Of a DNA stretch of 64,000 nucleotides, positions 12,601 through 24,600 are shown piece by piece; the first letter of the stretch is position 1, and every line of letters starts with the position of its first letter. The stretch is from the NCBI GenBank assembly GCA_963680875.1, contig OY804583.1:32415331-32479330 (forward strand), read 5' to 3'. The notes under the pieces were generated by a model. The model had not been told where the DNA came from. It saw only the letters and a list, made by a program, of their open reading frames with translations, and did no database searches. The DNA comes from Bathymodiolus brooksi. Its lineage: Eukaryota > Mollusca > Bivalvia > Mytilida > Modiolidae. Both the position numbers and the translations under genes were made by a program.

Positions 12601-15600
12601 TCGCCGTCAGTAGTTCAAAGAATATTCCATTCTGATTGAAACGTATGATTCGTTCTTGTTTATAGACAAACAAAGGCGAATATGTTAACATTAATGCTGC
12701 ATGAAGCCATTCTGATCATCTAATTTAGCTACGTTAGCTAATCAGAAATCAACAACAAGTTCATGTACTGATAATTTCCGCTTTTGTTTGTCTATAAACA
12801 ATACAAAACAAGAACGTCGAATCATACGTTTTCAATGAATGAATCAAACGACGCAAAGAAAAGCTCCATCCGGACGGGCAGTATTAACTAGAACCACCCG
12901 AAAGGACAAGCACCTAAAGTACAGACCAATTAGTGAAATGAGGAATGCGTTAAAACTAAACCAATAGTTCTTTGAAGGGTTAAAATATCGTGATCGATCA
13001 GTCATGAGTTGAACAATTCGCATCACGGTTGTTCAAAAAAAGTTTTACTTTAGGTTCTTTTAATCTGACAAAAACATACTGTTAACAATTATCCAACAAA
13101 ATTAAGACTCAAAGTCAAGTTTTTTTGGTTTGATAAAAATGGTGTGGTTGGTTCAAAATTGTCGTTCAAATAAATGTCTAATTTCTCAAACCCCCAGAGC
13201 TTCCGGGGGGCTTTGCCCCCCTGGGCCCACTACCACGGCTCTGTCCTTGACCCACTGGGGACCTTAAGCGGTCCCCAGAACCCTCGCCTACTCACGCCCC
13301 CCCTAACCACAAATCCTGGATCCGCCCCTGATAATAGATTTTTCATATTAAATGAAGTCACGATTAGCGTTATTGTGTATCTGCCATTTTTTTTTACAGG
13401 TAAGATGTTCACGTGATGATTTATTATTGTTGTTTGGTTTATTTGGGTTTATTTCTTATTTATATTAAATATTTAAAATTGCTTACTATAGAAAATACCG
13501 ATTTAATATTTCAGTTTTATAAATAAATAATCGTGATTTTGAAAATTATTGAATTATGAAGTACTGGTTCCCAGCATATATTTCTGTCAATATTCGTTTA
13601 ACGTGCGGTAACAGATCAAGGTAAACACATGCTGATTGTGTGATTAGGCTATTTATAGCTTTCGGCGAGTGATTGAAGTTGAATTTTAAGTTTTATCAGG
13701 AAATTTCATTAGTCTGTTATCAGTCGATATTGAATGACACGGAAGAAACGAAAGTTGCTGGCCCAAGTGGCCCGAGAATATCAACTGGCCCAGCGGGCCG
13801 ATCTTTGTTCATTGACTGGCCCGACCGTAAATATACTGGCCACGGGCCAGCGGGCCAGCGGTTACGTCGACCCCTGAAACCCCCATTGATATAAACGAAC
13901 GTAATTTGTATATACAATTGTACATAAACATGTTATTGTTTTGTGGGATGTTGATTTTTCCCCCTATGGATTCAGTGACTGAATATTATTTTTGGAGGGG
14001 GAATATGTCACCGTAATACAGGTGAATCTCGTTATGTCAAACTCGGTTATCTCGAAATTTCGGCTTTCTCGAGAAAAAAAATTCCTGAACAAATCCCAGT
14101 GCTTTTCAACTGATTTTACTCCTTTTTTCTTGAACTGTGATATGTCAAAATTTCGGTTGTCTCGAAGTAACTTTTCAATCCCAAAGGTAAATATCAATAC
14201 AAACCATATTTTTTTTCATTATGTCGAACTGATAATTGACCTCAATAAACAGATGTCAAAGTGTCAAATTTATGGCTTCCGTCATTCATCGTCTCGGGTA
14301 AGTTTTATCAATTTTGTTAATTGTTATTATTGTAAAGTAATGTGTAAACTGTTTTAATTTTAAATGAAGCAATCAAGTGATAATTAGATTCAATCAGTTA
14401 AATCACCAACAATAATTTATTCTTACGATTTTTTCCACATCTTTTGATGTGGCAATCATACAGGTAGCGTTTGGGTCATTGTAAAATACGGATTATGTTA
14501 ATTAGGTAATTTCTGCCGAAATTGTCTTTCATGTATTGTATCGTGTAAAAACAGTCGGTAAAAGGCAATGGTTAATTATAAGATTGGAGTTTTGAGACAT
14601 TTCCATAGGTATAAAAGACGGATTTAAATTGTGAATTGCATGTCTTTCACAATGTCAAGTGACCAACCTTATACGAATAGATCTGGTGAAGGACCCGGAC
14701 CTAGTTCCGGGGGGATAGCCAGATTCATAACATTAGCTGAACAATCCAGCCAAGGATCCAGTGTAAAAACTGGGGGGATAACTGGGTCAGTTGTAGCAGG
14801 CAAAGGCATAAAACGTAAATTAGACGTAAAATCGTACGAGACAAAATCTGAGGCTATCATGGCAGTAGAAAAGGGTGTAAAAGCAAATTGCGGCAGATTT
14901 TGGCATTCTGATTTCAACTGTCAACATGGATTAAAAAGGGTGATGAAATTAAACAAAAATATCTTACGGTAGAAATGGGGTCACAAAGAAAAAAAAGTAA
15001 ATTTCCAGAAGTCGAAAAAGCTCTGTTAACATGGTTTAAAAACGCAAGAGAACAAAATGTAACTGTTTTGGGTGAAATAATGAGAGAAAAGGCTAAATAT
15101 TTTGCAACAAAATTGGGAATCTCAGATTTAGAATTTGATTGTTCGTCAGGTTGGCTAGAAAGATTTAAAGTTCGTCACGATATCAGTTTTAAACATGTCT
15201 GTGGGGAAGCAAATTGTGTAGTAACAAATTCAATTGAAATGGAAAACTGGCAAACAAAACTGTCCAAGATTCTACAAGATTACAGTCCTGATCAAATTTA
15301 CAATGACGATGAAACTGGTATTTTTTACAGGTTGTTTGTTACCTGATAAAATTTTAGAATTTAAAAATGTTAGTTGTTGCGGTGGCAAATTAAGTAAAGA
15401 TCGTTTAACGGCTATGGAATGTGCCAATATGTCTGGTAGTGATAAATTACCAATTTTAGTGATTGGAAAATCTAAAAATCCCAGGTGTTTTGAAAATGTC
15501 AAGTCTTGACCAACAGAATATCTGGCTAACAAAAAAGCATGGATAACATCAGAAATTTTTATTGATTGGTTGCATTAATTAGATAAAAAAAATGAAAAAA

Positions 15601-18600
15601 ATCAATTGTAATGATAGTTGACAATTGTCCTGCTCATCCACTTGTTCCAGGCCTTCAATCGATTAAATTGTTTTTTTACTACCAAACACTACAAGTGTAA
15701 CCCAACCTATGGACCAAGGTGTCATTCAAAATTTGAAATTGCATTATTGCAAACTTGTCATTCAAATTTTTTTTAGGGCCGTTGATAACAAAACAGATTT
15801 GACAATTAGTGTTTTGGATGCTCTCCGTATGTTTAGTCAAGCATGGGGTTCAGTTACTAGCAAAACAATCAGCAATTGCTTCCACCATACCAAATTCGTA
15901 AATCCAACTGTAGCCACTGAGTCAGAAGATGAAGAAGACCCTGAAGACGATATTCCGCTTTCTAGAATATTCAATTTTGGATTTGCACCCGGTACTACCG
16001 TTGAAGACTACACAACGATTGACAGCGATATTCCAACCTCCGCCAGCATTACCGATGACGACATTGTACAAGAAACTATCTCAGCACGTGACATCGAGAT
16101 CGACGACACCAGCGACCAGGAAGATGATACAACATCAGCACCTGTCAAAAGACCGATGGAGGAAGTCTTAGCAGCATGCAACATAATCAGAGAACAACTT
16201 GAGTGCAGCGAAAAGTCAGAGACTGCATTAATGCAATTCAACGTAGTGACTCGTTTTTTGATGAAACAACTTATATATAAACTGTGTACTGTTCAAAGTG
16301 ACATTTCAAGTTTTTGTCCATTTTCAGAAATTCATTCTAACAAAGACTGAGTAATTTGTGTTTATATGTTTTATTAGTGCTTGATACATTTTGTTTGTAT
16401 TTTATAACATTTTATATGCATTTCATTGATAAATTCGTTTCATTAAATATTTCGTATTCTTCAAATTAAAACATTTTTGTATTGCCATGTGACAATTGTT
16501 GATGTTTCTTTTTGTATTAATAAACGTGAGTTTATCTTGTGAATAAAGTTATTCTTTTATGCACAGTTCATTGTTAGCTGATTAATGGTTGTATCATTGT
16601 AACTCAATGATAAATAAAACATTGCTGATTTTTGATACAAAAGAAAACAACCTACAAATTACGCAAAACAAAACAAGGAAGTATGCAACATCGATATTGT
16701 CAACGGAAATAAAATTTGAAAAGAAACATTCACATAACAAATTATATACAATATGGTTATCAAAAACTAAAAACACCATCACGAGGTCGGAAAATTGATA
16801 CAACTTTCCAAATGGAGTTACATGGACATCGAATTCTTGCACTCCTCTTTAGTCGAACTATGGATAACTCAAATTTTTTCTCTGTCCCCTGTGGTTCAAG
16901 ATAACGAGATTCAACTGTAGTTATTTTATGGAAAAGTGTAGATGTTCATTCATTGTTCCATCATATTCATCATGACTTATGAATGTGGCGGACAGCTTTT
17001 CTTGTAAACGTTACTATACTAACACTGTAAATTGCATGCTTGTCACGAAAACTATTCGAGCAAACCCAGGTAGATTTGCGTGCCGGGATGGTTATATTAA
17101 CTGCCAGGTCCTCTGTAAGAGCAGACGCTTAACGGCAACCGCAATATATTTGCAGGTATTTAAATTTTTGTTATACAGTTATAAACGATTCATTTAGCTT
17201 TAGTGTTTTAATTTTTTTATTTAAAAGTTTATTATATTGAATTCAGTTCATAAGTTTATATATAATTTGTCATGGTCATATTTAGTGTTTTTATATTCCT
17301 GTCGTCATTTAAAAAAAATTTTGAATGAATTTGTGTTTTCCGAATGTTATTATAAATGTGTACAGTTGGATATTAAATATATTTACAGTTGAATTTTGTC
17401 TTTGTTGATGACTTAGCCTGTTGGTTTGGTTAGTGGTACCGTCACAGACCTCACTTCCATGTTTTAAATGGTTATATGGTCAGTTGTCCTGTGACCCTAT
17501 GTTCTCACAGAGTGATATTTTATGTATCAATGAACAAACTCTGATACTGTAAATTATTGGTTGCATTGTAGAATGATTTCTTGCCTTTTTAAGACTTGTC
17601 TAAAAAGGGAGGAATTATTCCATGCCTTTTTAAGACGTCCACAAAGGGAGGAATTGTTGCATGCCCTTTATGACTTTTAATTATGGGGATATGAAAATAA
17701 TTCTTCAGAAACAAAAAAATTAAGCTGTACAAGATAGCTATGAAAATAAAATATGATGGTGCAAATATAATTGTGTATGTCATGGTAACATTTTTTTATT
17801 TTCCAGATCTCATTAATGTAAAGTGTTGACACAAAAAGTAAATTACATGCATAAAAAAAAAATTGTCTTTCAAGTTCTTACTTTTCTTTATGCTATTCAT
17901 CATGGTATCTTTATTTTCCAGAACCCATTAAAGTAACAGTGATATCACAGCAGGTGTTAGAACTAGACAAGCCAAAACCATTCTCCATGTCAATCACAGC
18001 TACTACTGATGAAACCATCCCTAAATTAATCTACGAGTGGTTATTAACGAGACCAGACAACAGAACGGTCTATTCTGATACTATGCTGTCTACTAAGCCA
18101 TGGGTTAGATTTAACCCTGACAAAAACAATTTGACCATTGTACCAGAATTGGGTACTGCCGACAATGATGACGATAAAGTTCGAGATGTCGTTGGAATTT
18201 ACAGGGTCAACATTTCTCACGAGTATGACTATGTCGTGGTGGCATTTGAGATCAACACCAACCTTGAACAAGTTACTAGTAAGTAAGAAAGCAACTGACC
18301 GTTATTTTTCTCCGAAAAAAGGATGATGTTGATGTTTAGCACCACTTTCAACAACATTGCATATTTTTTTATTTCTGTTTGGCAGAGGAAACCGAAGAAA
18401 ACCACTGACCTGTCGCAAGTTTCAGACAAAATTTATCACACAATGTGGTATCAATTACACATCTCCATGGTCGGGAATCAAACTCAGTTGTGAAAGGCAC
18501 TACTTGTGAATGTCAATGTAAATCCAATTACAATACTCTCATCATCACCACTAACATTGTGATTTTCTCCAGTTTCCTCCACCAATAAAACTGACTGCCA

Positions 18601-21600
18601 CGATATAGCTGAAATATGTTTGAAAGTGGCGATAAACACCATAAACCAACTAACCACTGACATCAATTTTTCTCAAAAGGACACTTACCGTAATTGATTG
18701 TGTACACTACACATTTATGTATAATGCGCACTCCTCCCATGGAACTTCTTTCAATAATTGATGTAATACAGTGAGTGAGAGATGGTTGTTTAATGCCAAC
18801 GCAGCAATTTTTAAGTTATATCATAGCGGGAACAGGTTAATTTTCAATGAGATGATGATGAGGTGCAGTTTCTACTAGACCAACATGCTTAGTTGGTTTT
18901 TATACGCCCATCTCGGGAAGGGCCGTATTATGTGATTGGGTATGGCGGGCAGGCGTGAAAAACACCTGCCTAGTAACATTGACCCTAAAATAGTGTATTT
19001 TATTGCTGGAATCCCAGATATATGTACTTAACTCGAGACAAGAAGGAAAAGTACGAGGAATTAGCGGGTTTGTAACTAGATTAACACGATGGGTGCCACT
19101 AGTGGAGCAGGGACTGCTTAACCTTCCGGAGCACCTGAGTTCACCCCCGGTTTTTAGTTGGGTTCGTGTTACTCGATCTTTAGTTTTATATGTATGTTTT
19201 GTAGATCGTTGTTTGTACTTTTTCTTTTGGCCATTGTGTTGTCTGTTCTTCTTAGATATACGGATTCTGATTGCCCATTTGGTATCTTCAAACTCTTCTT
19301 ATCTCAATTTAGAGAAAGATCATGTTTTACATATATAAAATACTATATCAGATGTTAAGAAACGAAATGGGAAATATAGGATTTAAAGTTGTACAATAAT
19401 AACCATCAGTTTCAAAAAATGGAACTCCCACAGGACATTTGTTGGCAAAACTGTCCATTTGAAACATGAAACAGAATATCCTATTATGCAGGAACAGCTA
19501 AATTCTATCCTTTATACAGTGAATAGCTATATCATTAAAAAAAAATCTGGAAAATGGGGTTGTATCTCCATTCTTACATTCTTATGTTCATAAGAGAAAT
19601 GGAAAGAAAACTCGTTACATTTATGCAAGATTGGTAGATGGGGTACATTCTATTTATGCACCGAGTGCCGCATAGACACGTCATTTAGAAACCACCATTG
19701 ATATAAACGAACGTAATTTGTATATATAATTGTATATAAACATGTTATTGTTTTGTGGGATGTTGATTTTTCCCCCTATGGATTCAGTGACTGAATATTA
19801 TTTTTGGAGGGGGAATATGTCACCGTAATACAAATGTAGTTATTTTATGGAAAAGTGTAGATGTGATTTGTTTCATTCATTCATTCATTGTTCCATCATA
19901 TTCATCATGATTTATGAATGTGGCTGACGGCTTTTCTTGTAAACGTCGCTATACTAACACTGTAAATTGCATGCTTGGCACGAAAACTATTCGAGCAAAC
20001 CCAGGTAGATTTGCGTTCCGGGATGGTTATATTAACTGCCAGGTCCTCTGAAAGAACAGACGCTTAACAGCAATCGCAATATATTTGCAGGTATTTATAT
20101 TTTTGTTATACAGTTATAAACGATTCATTTAGCTTTAGTGTTTTAATTTTTTTATTTAAAAGTTTATTATATTGAATTCAGTTCATAAGTTTAATACGGT
20201 CAGTCCGTAAATCATATAATTTGTCATGGTCATATTTAGTGTTTTTATATTCCTGTCGTCATTTTTTTATTTTTTGAATGAATTTGTGTACAGTTGGATA
20301 TTAAATATATTTACAGTTGAATTTTGTCTTTGTTGATGACTTAGCCTGTTGGTTTGGTTAGTGGTACCGTCACAGACGTCACTTCCATGTTTTAAATGCC
20401 CTTTTATGACTTTTAAAAATTTATCACACAATGTTGTATCGATTACACATCGCCATGGTCGGGAATCAAACTCAGTTGTGAAAGGCACTAATTATGAATG
20501 TCGATGTATATCCAATTACATTGTACAATACTATCATGATTGGGTATGGCGGGCGGGCGTCCACACAGGTTTCCGCACAATAACTTTAGTTCTAGTTCTG
20601 TACATATCGGATCTTTACCAAACTTGGCCACATGATTCCCCTGTGGAAGAGGAAGAACCTTATTTATTTTGGGGTCAATAGGTCAAAGGTCAAGGTCACT
20701 TACTATAAATATAATTTTTGACAACAAGGTTGTTTCCGCATGATAACCTTAGTTCTGTATATTGGATCTTTACCAAACTTGACCACATGATTCCCCTGTG
20801 GAAGGGGAGGAACCCTATTTAATTTGGGGTCATTAGGTCAAAGGTCATGGTCACTGTTACTATGAATATAATTTTTGACAACAGGGTCGTTCCGCGCGAT
20901 AACTTAGTTCTGTATATTGGATCTTTAACAAACTTGGCCACATGATTCCCCTGTGAAAGGGGAAGAACCCTATTTATTTTGGGGCCATTAAGTCAAAAGT
21001 CAAGGTCACCGTTACTAGGAATAAAATTGTTGACAACAGGATCGTTTCCGCACGATAACTTTAGTTCTGTATATTGGATCTTTACCAAACTTGGCCACAT
21101 GATTCCCCTGTGTAAGGGGAAGAACCCTATTTATTTTGGGATCATTATCATTATACCGTTTGATAATTTATATAGACGGGCGTATTTTGTGATGCACACA
21201 TTTCTAGTTTATAATGCTAGCCCACTGAAGCAAAAGTTCGCGGATAGACACATTCCGGTCCGTTCTCTTTAATTCTGCGTGCTTAGCCTAGAAGCAACAA
21301 ATACCAATTTTATCGTTTTTGGTTTGACCCGATCGGGGTTCAAACCCATGACCTACAGCAGTCGAGGCGAGCACTCCAAACAACACAATTGATGCGGTTT
21401 TGATGTAATAGATATTTAAAAACATTACCAATATCTTGTATATAAAACGCACCAGTATTGTCAGTTATCCGTGCTAAACTTTTTCTGAGTTATTTTTTTT
21501 ACTACTTTATACAAGAGTAATAAACATTACCATACATCATTCTCTCATTTCTTAGAAATTTTACTTTATTTCCGGACAATTAGATATACTGATAATGATT

Positions 21601-24600
21601 CATATGTACTTGTACAGAGGCACCTATAGTACAGTCGGCAGGATTTGACAGTTTTTATTTGATATACTCAGTAGGACAGCCAGCGTGACAGGAGAGCTCC
21701 AAAGTCAAGTCCCAGTCACGTGACTTTCGCTTCATTTTTGATGAAAAATGACGTTCAACCCTTCGCTTAAAATACGTCGGTTTACAATAAATATTTATGC
21801 TTGAAATCAATTAAAATATATGGAAGATGTCTATGGATAAATAGAAAATTATTGTATCACTTCAGTTTTTATTTATATTGTGTACAAACATCGAATTTTG
21901 CTACTTGAAGTGGACTCAATTTCAAAACAAATGTCAAGGTGGTTCTATTTAAAAGAGAAAATTTAATTAAAACAATATGATGGCTTTCTGTAACATACAT
22001 TGCCTGAGGAAATCATCTAGGATCATTGTCATACCGACAACTAGTGTCAATGTCTTGTGGGATGCAATTGTTCCACTTAGCCCCACACCCACCTTGATCG
22101 GATCGACCATTTGCCAAACATCGAAATTCATTGTCTTTCGGAACACATCGGTGGTATTTCTTAACATCAACAATAAACGACACATAAGCGTACATCCGAA
22201 AGAGGATATTTGGGAAAGGGTTGTCTATTTTTATGTCTTTTTTTAATTTTCTTGTATTAATACCGTATTTTTCAGTTTAATTGAAATAATTTTATTGCAA
22301 TATTGTTTTAGACATTGTGCATTTTGTAATTTAGACTGGGGAATTACTATTTATCATCACTTCAAATTTAAAAAAAAATCATCTATGATACTAGACTTGC
22401 ACAGGGGATAATTTCAATTTAATTTAATTTCAATACTTTGTAACAGGTACAAGATAAATAGAAAGAAATAAATGTGTGGAAAAAATAAAAGCATGTAAAC
22501 AAAAATTAAGTGAATTGAAAAAATATGAAAATATTATAAAAAAAAACATGTAAAAAAATTAATAAATTTTTAAAAATCTAAAAAAAAAAGTGAAAGCTTG
22601 AGACAAAAAGGGGCATACAAAATAGTATTCAGATATCTTAACCCTTCCTATTATATCGAGGCAAATTTTTTAAAAAAAGGTGTAAGCAAATATTTTTCTT
22701 GGAATTAGGAAATTTCATTATCTGAATGAAAGCTACCAAGTTTTATGTTTATCTCACAATGTCAATATCAATGTATTTGGAATATTCATGTGTTTGACAC
22801 AACTACAAACTAGTTTTTATAACATATACTGATGGTTAAGTTGTAATAATTCTTTCCCCTTGACATTCACAAAATGACCAGCACTTACAAATATGAGTAC
22901 TTAGGTTGCAATAATTCTTTCTCCAGGACATTCACAAAATGACCAGCATTTACAAATATGGGTACTTAGTTTGCAATAATTCTTTCTCCAGGACATTCAC
23001 AAAACTACCAGCATTTACAAATATGGATACTTAGATTGCAATAATTTTTCCACCATGACATTCACAAACAGAATGACTATAGCATTCACATAAAAGACAG
23101 ACACAAAATGACTAACATTCACATAAAAGACACATACAGAATAACTAGCATTCACATAAAAGAGCATATTGAATGACTACCATTCACATAATTTTAAGAC
23201 ATATACAGAACACTTGCATTCACATGAAAGGACAAACCAGAATTCCAAATTTCACTAAGTAAATTAAATGACTAGAATAGAATGAATATGTTTTCTGTTG
23301 GCAAAATAACCAAGTATTGGTTAATATTGTTTAAAATTGAAGTTAAAAAAATTATTTTATTTGTTCCAATGACTGGAAAAAAGTTAATAAATGGGCACAT
23401 TTTGAAAAATTCTTTTCTGTAAAAGAAAATTTATAAATTTCGGCATTAATATTCATAGATAAAAGATAATTATATTTCTCATAAACAACAGGCAACATAA
23501 GTACCTTTTCATCTAAAAAAAAGTATGAATAACAAATTCAATAACATGTTGGAGTGTATACAGGTCTAAATGTCTGTAGAAACTTGTTCAACAACTTGGT
23601 TCTGATTCAATATATCTATAAGAAATTGAAAAGTTTGAGATTTTGTTTCAGCTCCACTTTCTGACCTAGAAAATGTGTTACAACTGTTATAACAATATGT
23701 ACCACAATATAATTTATCTTCTGAGCCAAATTCTTTACAGAAATTTAATTCGTTCTTGAAATGTTTAAGACAAGTCCTGGTTTTCAATTGAAATTGAAAT
23801 AAACCTTTTGACTTTCAGATGAAGTTTCACAAATTACACAAATTACACAATCAAAAAGTTCTTTTCTGAATGACTTTATTATAATTTATGACACAAGGTG
23901 TCTTGAAAACTCATGGCATTTGTTTGATGATGTACTTTAAAAATTATTGGAATGCTGGTCCATTTTTTTTTACTTCATGGATAATTTAGAAGAAAAAAAA
24001 CATATATTGATTTTCAAACCTGTATGAATATATATATAAGACTTATCATATATTCTTATTTTTATTTATTCAAATATTCAACCAATAAACATCACAGGTA
24101 ACTTTGCATTTATACTCATAGAATCTGAAACTAACAGAAAATAAACATCCATTTTATTTAATAGAATCTGTAACTTTGCCCCTTTGGTATCTTCAGACTC
24201 TTCTTGTAAAAAAAAAATAAACATCCCATGTCCAGTCTGTATATATATATCTACCTACAATGATCTAAAACTAACTAAAACTGTAGGTTGTCAATACCAT
24301 TGACACTGAAAAGTAGCATGTACACACATCAATAATTATTTCAGGAAAACAGACTGAAAATGAAAAAAAAGGGGGGGGGGGGGTGTAAATACTTGACATG
24401 AACTAAATATGTAGCCTTATGCTATGCCATGTTAATCTAGAGTGAATTTAACATAATCTTTCACCATTCTCTGCATGACAAGATCATACATTATAATGCA
24501 GACCTTTTTATTTCTAAAATGTATTTATTAATTATGTCAATATTTTGACATGTCCATAAATGCCATGGAACGAGTCAACGAAAATGAAAGATTTGTTGTT

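Larger units (their letters stand above)
10980..17480. repeat. Segmental duplication, copy 1 (carrying insertions)
   Basis: Blocks 10984-11694, 13877-14018 and 16918-17465 are nearly identical, in order, to 18957-20395. Copy 1 is longer because it holds a TIR element at 11695-13876 and a Tigger element at 14019-16917. Confidence 0.88.

Noticed and set aside
12844..13026. Minus-strand 60-codon ORF
   Set aside because: It lies within the nested hAT-like element and has no recognisable transposase motif.
14631..16350. Domesticated CENP-B/Tigger-derived gene
   Set aside because: Frameshifts and stops break the reading frame, and intact TIRs with TA flanks mark it as an ordinary dead transposon.
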